A DNA stretch of 22,812 nucleotides from an uncultured Agathobacter sp. Lineage in GTDB: Bacteria > Bacillota > Clostridia > Lachnospirales > Lachnospiraceae. Both the position numbers and the translations under genes were made by a program. Location of the stretch: assembly GCA_934358675.1 (NCBI GenBank), contig CAKRKX010000035.1, positions 1 to 22,812 of the forward strand. The letters are read 5' to 3'. Below are positions 1-7,756 of this stretch, one piece after another. Positions within the stretch are counted from its first letter, which is position 1. Each line of letters starts with the position of its first letter. The notes beneath the pieces are model-generated. The model did no database searches. It saw only the letters and a program-made list of their open reading frames with translations, and had not been told where the DNA came from.

Positions 1-2
1 CC

Positions 3-530
3 AATGTAGGCGGTGTTGCGGTAGTCGTTAATGATATCACACAGTCCTATAATAAGGGAAAAGTCGCTGTGAATGTGAAGTCCGGCGGCGATGCGGCTGT
101 AGGCGGTCTGGCAGGACAGTCAACCGCAAATGTACAGAATTGCTACAACACCGGTGCGGTATCTCTGTCAGCGAAGAAATTGTCATATGTTGGAGGACTT
201 GTCGGAAGTGCATCCGTATATGATGAGTTTATCAAATCCAATTATTCAACCGGAAAGGTGACAGGTTCTTCTAAGAAGGTATTCAAGGGAGAAGTGCTCG
301 GTTACTATACAGGTTCTTACGTTGCACGCAAACGAAATGTTTTTGACAATTACTATACAGGTTCCGGCAAAGCTTACGGAGGTCAGGACTTTGATTGGAA
401 ACCTTATATCGGTACTGCGAAAAAGGTTTCTTCCATTACAGCCGGTAATTGTTCAAAATTAAGTTCAAAGCTTTGGACATATTCAAGTAAACAGAAACGA
501 ATGATCCTGAAAAATAATAAAGAGAAATAG
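3..530 (+). CDS. GLUG-repeat surface protein, C-terminal part (5' end outside window)
   Basis: The reading frame is already open at the window edge (first full codon at base 3) and ends at TAG 528-530, so only the last 175 or so residues are visible. It contains at least two GLUG-type repeats, recognisable by GGLAGQS...CYNTGAVS and GGLVGSA...NYSTGKVTG; an earlier partial one reads SYNKGKV. After the repeats comes a Lys/Ser/Tyr-rich tail that ends NNKEK, with no LPXTG or membrane anchor. GLUG repeats are known from secreted or surface-displayed proteins of gut Firmicutes, sometimes IgA peptidase-like or adhesin-like. The role here (adhesion or glycan/host contact) is inference, because the N-terminal domains are missing. 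It converges on the glucokinase gene. Confidence 0.75.
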   Translation, partial: NVGGVAVVVNDITQSYNKGKVAVNVKSGGDAAVGGLAGQSTANVQNCYNTGAVSLSAKKLSYVGGLVGSASVYDEFIKSNYSTGKVTGSSKKVFKGEVLGYYTGSYVARKRNVFDNYYTGSGKAYGGQDFDWKPYIGTAKKVSSITAGNCSKLSSKLWTYSSKQKRMILKNNKEK

Positions 531-552
531 AAACGTGCGCCGCAAGCGCACC

Positions 553-588
553 AAAAAAGTCCTAATCACAATGGATTAGGACTTTTTT
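553..588. terminator. Bidirectional rho-independent terminator
   Basis: There is a 15-bp perfect stem (553-567 with 574-588) and a 6-nt loop. The A-run on one side and T-run on the other give a U-tract in both directions. It lies between the convergent GLUG gene (stop at 530) and glucokinase gene (stop at 618), so it can end both transcripts. Confidence 0.9.
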
Positions 589-617
589 ATATGTAATCAT
601 ATATACTCTCTGTATTT

Positions 618-1556
618 TTAATCAAGCACAAGGCACATGCATCCATACATTCCGGCATCGTTGCCAAGTGAAGCAAGTTCAAAACGCGCGTCCTTGCAAG
701 AACTGAATGTGTTCGGCACATAATATTTCTTGATCGTATCAATCAGGATCTGTCCGGCCTTAGATACGCCGCCACCGATTACAAATACTTCCGGATTGAC
801 AACACATGCAATCTTTCCAAGTGCCTTACCTAAGATCTCACACACTTCATCAACGATCTCAAGTGCTACCTTATCGCCTGCTTTTGCCTCGTCAAATACA
901 TCCTTTGCCGTAAGATCTTCAAATTTACGAAGACTTGTCTCCTCCGTTGTCTTAGCCAGCTTGCGCTTTGCCATACGAACAACACCAGTTGCAGAGGTAT
1001 ACTGTTCCAGACATCCATGCTGTCCACAGTTACATGCTTCACTCTCATCCTCACAGACGTTCAGATGTCCGATCTCTCCGCCTGCACCGTTTGCTCCGGC
1101 AACCATCTTACCATCTACGATGATTCCGCCGCCGACACCGGTTCCGAGTGTTACCATAACAACATCACGGCTTCCCTTGGCACCACCCTGCCACATCTCG
1201 CCGAGACCTGCCACATTGGCATCATTACCGACTTTTACCGGAAGTCCGGTAAGTCCTGCCAATGTTCCCGCAACATCTACATTCTTCCATCCAAGATTTA
1301 CACAGACGGTTACGACACCGGAACTAAGTACCGGACCAGGGACACCGATTCCGACACCCTGCACATCATCCTTACTGATACCTTCCTTGTCCAGCTTCTC
1401 GTCAATTGCCTTTGCGATATCCGGAAGGATTGCCTCTCCACCGTTTGCAGTGTTTGTTTTGATCTCCCACTTATCAAGCAGCTTTCCGCTCGTCTCAAAA
1501 AATCCTACTTTGACTGTGGTTCCCCCGACATCAATTCCAAAACCATATTTCTTCAC
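618..1556 (-). CDS. glk: ROK-family glucokinase
   Basis: Phosphorylates glucose with ATP to glucose 6-phosphate in the cytoplasm, feeding glycolysis. The N-terminal phosphate-binding loop GIDVGGTTVKVG sits at about residues 6-17. A second ATP motif is GTGVGGGII, and the ROK zinc/substrate signature is GHLN followed by CNCGQHGCLEQY. I chose a GTG start at 1554-1556. It has an ideal ribosome site (GGAGGA at 1564-1569, 7-nt spacing) and gives a 312-aa protein beginning (V)KKYGFGIDVGG, as is usual for the family. An upstream in-frame ATG at 1572-1574 would put that ribosome site inside the gene and has no site of its own. ROK kinases can be promiscuous for mannose or fructose, but no N-terminal helix-turn-helix is present, so it is a kinase and not a NagC/XylR repressor. 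Confidence 0.9.
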   Translation of the reverse strand: MKKYGFGIDVGGTTVKVGFFETSGKLLDKWEIKTNTANGGEAILPDIAKAIDEKLDKEGISKDDVQGVGIGVPGPVLSSGVVTVCVNLGWKNVDVAGTLAGLTGLPVKVGNDANVAGLGEMWQGGAKGSRDVVMVTLGTGVGGGIIVDGKMVAGANGAGGEIGHLNVCEDESEACNCGQHGCLEQYTSATGVVRMAKRKLAKTTEETSLRKFEDLTAKDVFDEAKAGDKVALEIVDEVCEILGKALGKIACVVNPEVFVIGGGVSKAGQILIDTIKKYYVPNTFSSCKDARFELASLGNDAGMYGCMCLVLD

Positions 1557-1598
1557 TTGCTTGTCCTCCAACATTCTTTATCGTGAAATTCTAGTTCT

Positions 1599-1634
1599 AT
1601 ATTACCATAGGTAAACCGTTCGTCCAATGGTAAT
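1599..1634 (-). promoter_or_regulatory. Putative sigma-A promoter of glucokinase with 8-bp dyad
   Basis: Reading the minus strand, TTGGAC (1622-1627), 17 nt, then TAATAT (1599-1604) fits a sigma-A promoter. An 8-bp inverted repeat (1601-1608 and 1627-1634, ATTACCAT/ATGGTAAT) has one arm overlapping the -10 box and the other abutting the -35, so a regulator could bind here. No regulator can be named. Confidence 0.4.
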
Positions 1635-1687
1635 TTGACTAATTTTAAGTGTAAATATTTTCACTTTTTCACAACAAAACCGTTGGT

Positions 1688-4069
1688 CTATGGATTGCCG
1701 GACGGATCCTCTTCGTCTCCCGTATGATCGCCACCGCTTGAATCACCGCCGGTATTGTCTCCACCCGTGTTATCTCCGGTGTTATCACCACCGTTGTTGT
1801 CCGGCGTATTCGAATCGGACGCATCATTATTGTTACCGTTGTTATTGTTATCGTTACCGGTATTGCTGTTATTGTTGTTGCTGTTATTATTGTCGTTGCC
1901 GGTGTTGTTGTCGTTTCCGGCATTGCTGTCATCTTGATTCTGGTTCTGATCCTGATTGTTATCCGCCGGCTGATTCTGATCCGTCTTGTCCTGACTGCCG
2001 GCAGCATTATCCTCCTCGCGCTTCTGCTCCTGATCCTTCTGCTCCTGTTCCTGCTGATTCTTAAACTCATCGGAAAGCTGTGCATACGGCAGGAAATCAA
2101 CCGGCGCAAGATTCTCATGAATCGCACTCATATACGTGTTCCAGATGCGTCCCGGATATGTACTTCCGCTCAGATTCTGGATTGCCTTCGGATAATCACA
2201 TCCAACCCATACACTGGTCGTATAGTAGCGTGTAAATCCGACAAACCATCCATCCTTGTGATCGTTCGTCGTACCGGTCTTACCTGCACAAGGCATGCCT
2301 TTTAACTTAAGGGAACGTCCGGTTCCGCTATCCATAACGGTTGTCAGCACATCCGTCATCATGCGCGTAGCATCCTGCTCATAGATTGACATCTCGGTCA
2401 TCTGGGAAGCATAGACCACATTCTCATCCGAATCGATGATCGTCTTGATACAGGTCGGTTCACGGTACATACCGTCATTCTCGATCGTGGCAAAACCTGC
2501 TGCCATCTCAAGCGGCGATACACCCTTGGTAAATCCACCGAGCGATGTTGCCAGCGTATAATCATCCTTCACAATGCCTGTGAAATTCATATTCTTTAAG
2601 TACTGCAGTCCTACCTTCGGTGTCAGCTGATCATAAAGCTGCCATGCGACCGTGTTCAGCGACTGTGCCACCGCATAGCGCAGCTTCACCTTGCCCGCAT
2701 AGGTCTTGGTCGCATTGGACGGGCCGCCCTCAAACTTGTGATCATCCACGATCGTATCCGGAGTGTATCCGCGCTCAAAGCATGGTGTATACACCAGAAG
2801 CGGCTTGATGGAACTTCCCGGCTGTCGGTGACTCTGGTACGCACGGTTCAACGTGTACGTCGAGAAATCCTGATTGCGTCCACCGACGATCGCAACCACA
2901 TAGCCTGTGCTGTTGTCGATTGAGACCGCAGATCCCTGCATATCGTAGGTTCCATCGTCGTCCATATCCGTGAAGGAAGCCAGCTCATCGTCCACCGCCT
3001 GCTGCAACGCATTCTGCTTGTCCATGTCAATGGAGGTATAGATCTTGTATCCGCCGGAGTAAAGCTTCTTCTGGCAGGAAGCATACAACTCGTCATACTC
3101 CTCGTTGTAGGTCTTCTTCTCCTTCTCCGAGTCGAAGTAATTCTTGAATGTAAAGCCTTCCTGCTCCATCAGCGCACGCGTCGCGCAATAATAGGTGTAC
3201 GTGTCCACGAAATTATTCACAATATTTGTAGAAGTCTTCTTCGGACGGTTCAGCGTGATCTCTTCCTTACACGCCTCGTAATACTGCTCCTGCGTGATCT
3301 TGCCGTCATCCCACATGTTCTGCAGGATCAGGTTTCGTCTTGTAATCGTGTGATCCATATTCGTCACTGGATCATAGTAGGACGGACTGTTCGGAATCGC
3401 ACACAGAAACGCCACCTGCGAGATATCCAGATCCTTCAGGTCACAGTTAAAATACCCTCTGCACGCCGCATCGATACCATAGTAACCGTTCGCGAAATAA
3501 ATATTGTTCAGATAAAATTCCAGGATTTTCTCCTTGGAATACCGCTTCTCCAGTTCCATCGCGAGGAAAATCTGCTTGACTTTGTACTGCCACGTCTTGC
3601 TCGGCTCCATGTACACCAGCTTCGCAAGCTGCATCGTGATCGTACTTCCGCCCTGCGTCACTCTTCCTGCCTGCAGACGTGCCTTGACCGCACGCATGAT
3701 CGCCTTGAAGTCCACACCGTTATGGCGATAGAATTTCTTATCCTCGATACTGATGATCGCGGTCACAAACGACTTCGGAATATCCTCATACTTGACGTAC
3801 TGTGCATCCTTGTCGCCTTTGCGCTCCGAGATCAGGTTGCCATTCGTATCATAGACGGAACATGTCTGCGATGGAATAAAAATCGATTCGTCCGAGGCGG
3901 CAACCTCCTTGATTGCCTCCCGCCGGATCTGCTGCACCTCATCTGCATATCCGCCAAAAAAATACACTCCAGCCGCGCCAAGCACAAGCAGCATCAGCAC
4001 AATCTGCAGCTTTATTACGAACCAGAAAAAGCGATGTTGTTTCTTTTTTCTTCTCTTCTTCTTTGCCAT
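1688..4069 (-). CDS. Class A penicillin-binding protein (PBP1A/1B type), bifunctional peptidoglycan synthase
   Basis: Polymerises lipid II into glycan strands and cross-links peptides at the outer face of the membrane. A short Lys/Arg-rich cytoplasmic tail (1-12) and one membrane segment (about 14-38) come first. A GT51 glycosyltransferase domain follows, with catalytic Glu109 in IEDKKFYRH, QGGSTITMQ at 139-147 and ILEFYLNNIYFANGYYG at 182-198. The transpeptidase domain has SxxK at Ser419-Lys422, SLN at 470-472 and KTGT at 597-600. From about residue 672 the protein is a 120-residue Gln/Asn/Asp/Gly/Ser-rich tail, probably lying in the wall. The ATG has an AAGGAG site 6-7 nt upstream. Length (793 aa) is normal for the family once the tail is counted. 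A promoter lies at 4112-4140. Confidence 0.95.
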   Translation of the reverse strand: MAKKKRRKKKQHRFFWFVIKLQIVLMLLVLGAAGVYFFGGYADEVQQIRREAIKEVAASDESIFIPSQTCSVYDTNGNLISERKGDKDAQYVKYEDIPKSFVTAIISIEDKKFYRHNGVDFKAIMRAVKARLQAGRVTQGGSTITMQLAKLVYMEPSKTWQYKVKQIFLAMELEKRYSKEKILEFYLNNIYFANGYYGIDAACRGYFNCDLKDLDISQVAFLCAIPNSPSYYDPVTNMDHTITRRNLILQNMWDDGKITQEQYYEACKEEITLNRPKKTSTNIVNNFVDTYTYYCATRALMEQEGFTFKNYFDSEKEKKTYNEEYDELYASCQKKLYSGGYKIYTSIDMDKQNALQQAVDDELASFTDMDDDGTYDMQGSAVSIDNSTGYVVAIVGGRNQDFSTYTLNRAYQSHRQPGSSIKPLLVYTPCFERGYTPDTIVDDHKFEGGPSNATKTYAGKVKLRYAVAQSLNTVAWQLYDQLTPKVGLQYLKNMNFTGIVKDDYTLATSLGGFTKGVSPLEMAAGFATIENDGMYREPTCIKTIIDSDENVVYASQMTEMSIYEQDATRMMTDVLTTVMDSGTGRSLKLKGMPCAGKTGTTNDHKDGWFVGFTRYYTTSVWVGCDYPKAIQNLSGSTYPGRIWNTYMSAIHENLAPVDFLPYAQLSDEFKNQQEQEQKDQEQKREEDNAAGSQDKTDQNQPADNNQDQNQNQDDSNAGNDNNTGNDNNNSNNNNSNTGNDNNNNGNNNDASDSNTPDNNGGDNTGDNTGGDNTGGDSSGGDHTGDEEDPSGNP
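1691..2056 (-). repeat. Low-complexity triplet tracts encoding the Asn/Asp/Gly-rich PBP tail
   Basis: On the plus strand the stretch is dominated by GTT/GTC/ATT/CCG triplets, for example around 1790-1930 where Asn and Asp codons alternate. All repeats are multiples of three, so slippage would change the length of the tail without breaking the gene. The encoded tail goes from a Gln/Glu/Asp part (about residues 672-690), through an Asn/Asp/Gln part, to Gly/Asp/Ser/Thr repeats (GDNTGG-like). Confidence 0.8.
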
Positions 4070-4111
4070 AAAATCTCCTTTTTCTAATCTTCTACGGAAG
4101 ATATATGAAGT

Positions 4112-4140
4112 ATTTTATCGCTTTTATATCGCATATGCAA
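4112..4140 (-). promoter_or_regulatory. Putative sigma-A promoter of the penicillin-binding protein gene
   Basis: On the minus strand TTGCAT (4135-4140), 17 nt, TAAAAT (4112-4117). It lies between the spoVT stop (4164) and the PBP start (4069). No convincing terminator hairpin separates spoVT from this promoter, so readthrough from spoVT is possible. A small hairpin (TCTTC-TACG-GAAGA, about 4088-4101) falls in the leader. Confidence 0.45.
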
Positions 4141-4163
4141 ATTATCTTTTTATTAAGAATTTC

Positions 4164-4712
4164 TTATTGTTCCATATGTTTTCCCATGAAGCTGGCTGCA
4201 GATTGCGCGAGAATACGAAAGACTTCAAGCTTCTGCGGGTCATCGCTTTTGCTTACGACAATAACCGAGCCCTGACAGTCGCCGTTGCAGATGATCGTGG
4301 ACAACACCGCCCCCTTGTGTTCGCCTGTCCACTCTTTATTGATCAGCGGCAGTTCCTCATGTACATTCGTTACCACAAACGTACCGCGTTTTTCCATAAG
4401 ATTCTCGACTTCGGGACTTAAATGTTCCCCTTCAAGTTCTTTCCTTCCGTTTCCCGATGCGGCAACAATATAGTCGCGATCCGTGATGCAGACAAGTGCC
4501 TCCGCGACCTGTGCCAGCGCCTCCGCATAACTGCCCGCAACCTCCCCGAGTTCGCCGATCGGAGAGTACTTTTTCAGCATGATCTCCCCCTCCCGGTTCG
4601 TAAAAATTTCAAGGGGATCACCCTCCCTGATCCGCAAGGTACGGCGGATTTCCTTAGGCACAACAATACGACCGAGGTCATCGATTCTTCGAACAATTCC
4701 TGTTGCTTTCAT
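4164..4712 (-). CDS. spoVT: Stage V sporulation protein T, AbrB-family regulator
   Basis: A DNA-binding regulator that, in Bacillus, adjusts sigma-G-dependent forespore genes; related proteins are widespread in Clostridia. The N-terminus MKATGIVRRIDDLGRIVVPKEIRRTL is the classic AbrB/SpoVT swapped-hairpin DNA-binding domain (residues 1-50). It is followed by a GAF-like C-terminal domain (about 55-180) that ends in a helical dimer segment. The ATG at 4710-4712 gives 182 aa, matching the roughly 178-aa Bacillus protein. It has GGAGGA at 4723-4728 (10-nt spacing). A longer in-frame start at 4829 would add 39 unrelated residues and overlap the cupin gene, so I reject it. A sigma-G-like promoter precedes it. 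SpoVT-like proteins also occur in weak or non-sporulating gut Clostridia, so the gene alone does not prove sporulation. Confidence 0.92.
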   Translation of the reverse strand: MKATGIVRRIDDLGRIVVPKEIRRTLRIREGDPLEIFTNREGEIMLKKYSPIGELGEVAGSYAEALAQVAEALVCITDRDYIVAASGNGRKELEGEHLSPEVENLMEKRGTFVVTNVHEELPLINKEWTGEHKGAVLSTIICNGDCQGSVIVVSKSDDPQKLEVFRILAQSAASFMGKHMEQ

Positions 4713-4766
4713 ATATAAAAATTCCTCCTGTTTCCCACTTACTCTTCCATAATTGTGATGTATGGG

Positions 4767-4795
4767 TAGTATGTGGAAATCAGAAGGAATTATAC
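4767..4795 (-). promoter_or_regulatory. Putative sigma-G (forespore) promoter of spoVT
   Basis: On the minus strand GTATA (4791-4795), 17 nt, CATACTA (4767-4773). This fits the Bacillus sigma-G consensus GHATR-N18-CATNHTA at every specified position, with a spacer one base short. It lies in the 95-bp gap after the cupin gene and would start transcription near 4760, about 48 nt before the spoVT ATG. Bacillus spoVT is known to be sigma-G dependent. Confidence 0.55.
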
Positions 4796-4807
4796 TTGCT
4801 TTCGCGT

Positions 4808-5215
4808 TTATCCGAGATCTGCCGCACATGCACGCAGCTGCTCGATCTGCGCATCCGTTAATGCAACGGTCGGAGAATTGCTGTCATCCGTATCGCGATT
4901 CTCGATGATCAGCACACTGCTGTCCGGTGCAAGCGTATGCGTGTGCCATACGCCGGCTTTCACATTGTAGCACTTGTAAGGCTCAAGCGTCTGCTTTGTG
5001 ATCTCACCGACTTCCGGTCCCTTGCCACCGGTAAAAAGCGTTACACTTCCTTTGAGCAGAACAAATACCTCATCCGTCAGAAGATGTTTTTGCATCGTTT
5101 TCAAATTCGGCACTTCAAGCTCATCAATATCATTGAGCACCGCCACTCTCCAGCTTCCGTAATCCACGACCGGCGCATATCCTGCCTGCGTATATTCTGT
5201 AATTTCGATATCCAT
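4808..5215 (-). CDS. Small cupin-fold protein of unknown substrate
   Basis: This is a 135-aa single-domain protein. The central part has a cupin-like beta pattern: DEVFVLLKGSVTLFTG (about residues 47-62), then KCYNVKAGVWHTHTLAPDSSVLIIENRD (about 82-109). His residues in WHTHT could help bind a metal, although the first-motif His pair of classical cupins is absent. The tail (TDAQIEQLRACAADLG) looks helical. No signal peptide is seen, so it is probably cytoplasmic. Such small cupins occur as sugar- or carboxylate-binding enzymes and as orphans; I cannot assign a reaction. The ATG has a good GGAGGGG site 6 nt upstream and its own promoter at 5253-5281. It probably forms a single-gene unit before the sporulation-type promoter of spoVT. 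Confidence 0.75.
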   Translation of the reverse strand: MDIEITEYTQAGYAPVVDYGSWRVAVLNDIDELEVPNLKTMQKHLLTDEVFVLLKGSVTLFTGGKGPEVGEITKQTLEPYKCYNVKAGVWHTHTLAPDSSVLIIENRDTDDSNSPTVALTDAQIEQLRACAADLG

Positions 5216-5252
5216 TGTATACCCCTCCTATTGTATCGTTGTCTATGCTTTT

Positions 5253-5281
5253 ATTGTACATAACCGGGTGCAAAGATACAA
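5253..5281 (-). promoter_or_regulatory. Putative sigma-A promoter of the cupin gene
   Basis: On the minus strand TTGTAT (5276-5281), 17 nt, TACAAT (5253-5258), followed by a leader of about 30 nt and the ribosome site. The rest of the gap to the Big2 gene (5282-5392) shows no clear terminator hairpin. Confidence 0.45.
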
Positions 5282-5392
5282 AGTCATATTTTTTATTTTG
5301 GTGTCACAATTTTATAATCAACAGATTCCATCCGTTTTCCCCTGCAATTATTTTGTCTATGGTTTCTTAAATAAATTCATTTACCGTAACAA

Positions 5393-6187
5393 TCACAATC
5401 TTTCGGAAGTCTCCCTAACTGTAATCGTTGCCTTCGCGGTCACGCCATCCACCGTCACGGTAATGATTGCTTTGCCTTCCTTGAGCGCGATCACATGCCC
5501 TCTGTCATCCACAAGCGCAACGCTCGGGCGGGACGATTTCCACTTTGGTGTAGTTCTGGAATTGGTTTGGACAGCAAGCTGCAACTCTTCTTCACAATTC
5601 AGTGTTGCCTTGCCTGGACTGAGTATGACTTTCGGACGCTTGACCTTCACCCGGCAGGTGACGCTTGTACCGTCCGCCGATACTGTAATCACAGTATCTC
5701 CCGGCTTCTTTGCGGTGATCACACCGCTCTCATCCACCGTTGCCACACTTCTCTTACTTGATTTGTACTTGACTTCGTGCCCGGTCGACACATCCGCTTT
5801 CAACAGAAATTCACTTCCGTTGTCCATCGATACCGATGTCCGGTTCAGCGTAATTGTCGTCTTGTTGACGGTAATGCGGCAACATGCCTCCCCGTTTCGT
5901 GTCTTGACCGTAATCTTCGCACTGCCTGCTTTCTTCGCGGTGATCCGCCCATAAGTATTCACCGACGCCACTTTGCTGTTGCTTGAAGTGAAACCCGGTT
6001 TTCGACCGTTCGATGTCACAGCGTAGAGCTGATACTCATCCCCAATGTTCATTGTCTGCTCATACGTGTTGAGCACAACAAACGCGAGTCCACTCGCATA
6101 TGCATCTGTCTTCGATCGGGAAAAAACAAGCATGGATACCATGCACAGAAGAACCATCACGGTTCTTATTTTTCGATTTGTCTTCAT
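5393..6187 (-). CDS. Secreted protein with three Big2 (bacterial Ig-like) domains
   Basis: This 264-aa protein starts with a signal peptide: a basic MKTNRKIR, a hydrophobic VMVLLCMVSMLVF core and a likely cut after the YASG region (about residue 30). Three Big2 repeats follow. Each has the W/Y-x-SS...VA-V-...G-I-A-K-G-ITV pattern: FTSSNSKVASVNTYGRITAKKAGSAKITV (about 66-94), YKSSKRSVATVDESGVITAKKPGDTVITV (about 140-168), and a third with VALVDDRGHVIALKEGKAIITV. No anchor or catalytic domain is present, so it is probably a stand-alone extracellular binding or scaffold module. The ATG has an AGGGGG site 6-7 nt upstream. It lies downstream of pyk but has its own promoter. It is related in design to the gene at 21220-22074. 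Confidence 0.88.
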   Translation of the reverse strand: MKTNRKIRTVMVLLCMVSMLVFSRSKTDAYASGLAFVVLNTYEQTMNIGDEYQLYAVTSNGRKPGFTSSNSKVASVNTYGRITAKKAGSAKITVKTRNGEACCRITVNKTTITLNRTSVSMDNGSEFLLKADVSTGHEVKYKSSKRSVATVDESGVITAKKPGDTVITVSADGTSVTCRVKVKRPKVILSPGKATLNCEEELQLAVQTNSRTTPKWKSSRPSVALVDDRGHVIALKEGKAIITVTVDGVTAKATITVRETSERL

Positions 6188-6209
6188 AAATTCCCCCTTA
6201 TAAAAGGGA

Positions 6210-6258
6210 AAACGTATGTGATAGAATCTGTTGTGCTCCGATTATATCACATACGTTT
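6210..6258. repeat. 14-bp perfect inverted repeat between pyk and the Big2 gene
   Basis: Arms at 6210-6223 and 6245-6258 (AAACGTATGTGATA and its complement) with a 21-nt loop. In a transcript reading out of pyk, the hairpin would be followed by TTTTCCCTTTT, a weak U-tract, so it may act as the pyk terminator. The upstream arm also overlaps the -10 and spacer of the Big2 promoter, so it may instead be an operator. Confidence 0.7.
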
Positions 6259-6268
6259 GAAAATGCAA
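6241..6268 (-). promoter_or_regulatory. Putative sigma-A promoter of the Big2 protein gene
   Basis: On the minus strand TTGCAT (6263-6268), 16 nt, TATAAT (6241-6246), with a TGTGA just before the -10 box. The predicted start is near 6234. The resulting transcript would not include the upstream arm of the 14-bp dyad. Confidence 0.5.
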
Positions 6269-6273
6269 GCGTT

Positions 6274-7686
6274 TTATACACGCTCGACTTTAATTACATT
6301 GGTATTGCCAATCTGTCCGTTGATCAGACCTCCGGTCAGTACAACGGTATCGTCTTTCTGAAGCTTAAAGATCCTCTTGGCTTCCTTCATTGCATTATAG
6401 AACATAACTTCCATCGAATTGAACTCCTCGCAGAGAACCGGTGTCACACCCCAGCTTAAGTTCAACTTTCTCCAGACACGCTCGGAGGTGGTCATACCGA
6501 CGATGTCAACCGGGCAACGGAACCGGCTGACCATGCGCACGGTCGTTCCGCTTAAGGAGCTGACCACAATGCATTTTGCCTGTACATCGATCGCCATCGC
6601 ACAGGTCGAATGTGAGATAGCATCGAGAATACTTTTGATCTCAAAGTCAGAATTCTGGAATCGCTTTGTATACTTGATCTGACTCTCGGTATACTCTGCG
6701 ATCTCCGCCATGTTACGCACAGCATCCACCGGATATTTACCGGCTGCGGACTCTCCGGAAAGCATGATTGCAGAGGATCCGTCATATACTGCGTTTGCCA
6801 CATCCGATAACTCCGCACGTGTCGGGCGCGGATTGTGGATCATGGACTCAAGCATCTCCGTCGCGGTAATCACGCGGGTTCCCATCATGCGGCACTTGTT
6901 GATCAGATACTTCTGGATCGCCGGAACTTCCATTCCCGGAATCTCCACACCGAGATCACCTCGTGCGATCATGATTCCGTTCGCGATCTCACAGATATCT
7001 TCAACATGATCCACGCCGGAACGGTTCTCGATCTTCGCAATAATATCGATATCCGCACCGCCGTTTGCATCTAAGAATGCACGAAGATCCGCAACATCCT
7101 GCTTCGTCGATACGAACGAAGCCGCAACGAAATCAACTTCATTCTGAATGCCGAAAAGCAGATCCTGCTTGTCCTGCTCACTGAGATAAGCGTGATTCAT
7201 AACCTTATTCGGGAAATTCATGCTCTTGCGGTCGGAGAGATCTCCGCCTGCAATAACCTTACAGATGGCATCCGGTGCCTTCAGCTTGATTACCTCAAGG
7301 ATGATCAGACCATTGTTGACAAGAATGCGGTCTCCCACTTTCAGATTCTCGATCAGGTTCTTGTAGTTGACAGCCACACGCTGCTCATTACCTACAATAT
7401 CATCCGTTGTCAGAGTAAATGTATCGCCTTCTTCCAGATGGATCTTACCGTTCTCAAACGTCTTAATACGGTACTCCGGTCCCTTCGTGTCGAGCATGAT
7501 GGCAATTGGAAGAGAGAGTTTCTTGCGTACTTTCTTGATCAGGTCGATCTTCTTCTGGTGTTCCTCATGGGTTCCGTGAGAAAAATTCAAACGGGCAACA
7601 TCCATTCCCGCCTGACACATCTGTGTCAGAGTCTCTTCATTCTCACTTGCCGGTCCAATCGTACAAATAATTTTTGTTTTTCTCAT
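6274..7686 (-). CDS. pyk: Pyruvate kinase
   Basis: Converts phosphoenolpyruvate and ADP to pyruvate and ATP, the last step of glycolysis. The 470-aa protein begins RKTKIICTIGPAS, then DVARLNFSHG (Arg32, Asn34), and has LDTKGPEYRI at 65-74. The family signature IIAKIENRSG holds catalytic Lys218 and metal-binding Glu220; ARGDLGVEIP follows at 241-250, then the loop with MLESMIHNPRPTRAEVxD-like residues. The C-terminal effector domain is complete. It lacks the extra PEP-utiliser-like domain found in the 585-aa Bacillus enzyme. The ATG has AAGGAG about 11 nt upstream. It is the last gene of the minus-strand run starting at the LtaS-like gene, 70 bp after the flavo-diiron gene. One small oddity is NNGLI where DDGLI is usual. 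Confidence 0.96.
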   Translation of the reverse strand: MRKTKIICTIGPASENEETLTQMCQAGMDVARLNFSHGTHEEHQKKIDLIKKVRKKLSLPIAIMLDTKGPEYRIKTFENGKIHLEEGDTFTLTTDDIVGNEQRVAVNYKNLIENLKVGDRILVNNGLIILEVIKLKAPDAICKVIAGGDLSDRKSMNFPNKVMNHAYLSEQDKQDLLFGIQNEVDFVAASFVSTKQDVADLRAFLDANGGADIDIIAKIENRSGVDHVEDICEIANGIMIARGDLGVEIPGMEVPAIQKYLINKCRMMGTRVITATEMLESMIHNPRPTRAELSDVANAVYDGSSAIMLSGESAAGKYPVDAVRNMAEIAEYTESQIKYTKRFQNSDFEIKSILDAISHSTCAMAIDVQAKCIVVSSLSGTTVRMVSRFRCPVDIVGMTTSERVWRKLNLSWGVTPVLCEEFNSMEVMFYNAMKEAKRIFKLQKDDTVVLTGGLINGQIGNTNVIKVERV

Positions 7687-7756
7687 TTTCCGATTTTCTC
7701 CTTAATTCATCAGTCTGCCTCTTGTAAATTATTCATCCCCTTAATCTATGATAAAC

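Noticed and set aside
730..1614. Long open frames (up to 294 aa) on the plus strand opposite glucokinase
   Set aside because: They mirror a well-supported ROK kinase, have a Pro/Ser/Thr-rich composition typical of reverse-strand shadows, and no ribosome site.
1645..1670. Terminator directly after the PBP gene
   Set aside because: Only a weak AAGTG/CACTT pairing and an imperfect AT-rich palindrome occur, with no clear stem plus T-run.
1690..2127. Arg- and Thr-rich or Leu/Cys/Tyr-rich frames over the PBP tail
   Set aside because: Other-frame readings of the triplet repeats; no independent evidence of coding.
3350..4421. 245-aa and 170-aa plus-strand frames opposite the PBP and spoVT genes
   Set aside because: Antisense shadows of strongly supported genes; low-quality composition and no start context.
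5268..5954. 228-aa plus-strand frame that looks hydrophobic and repetitive
   Set aside because: Its repetition comes from the three Big2 repeats on the other strand.
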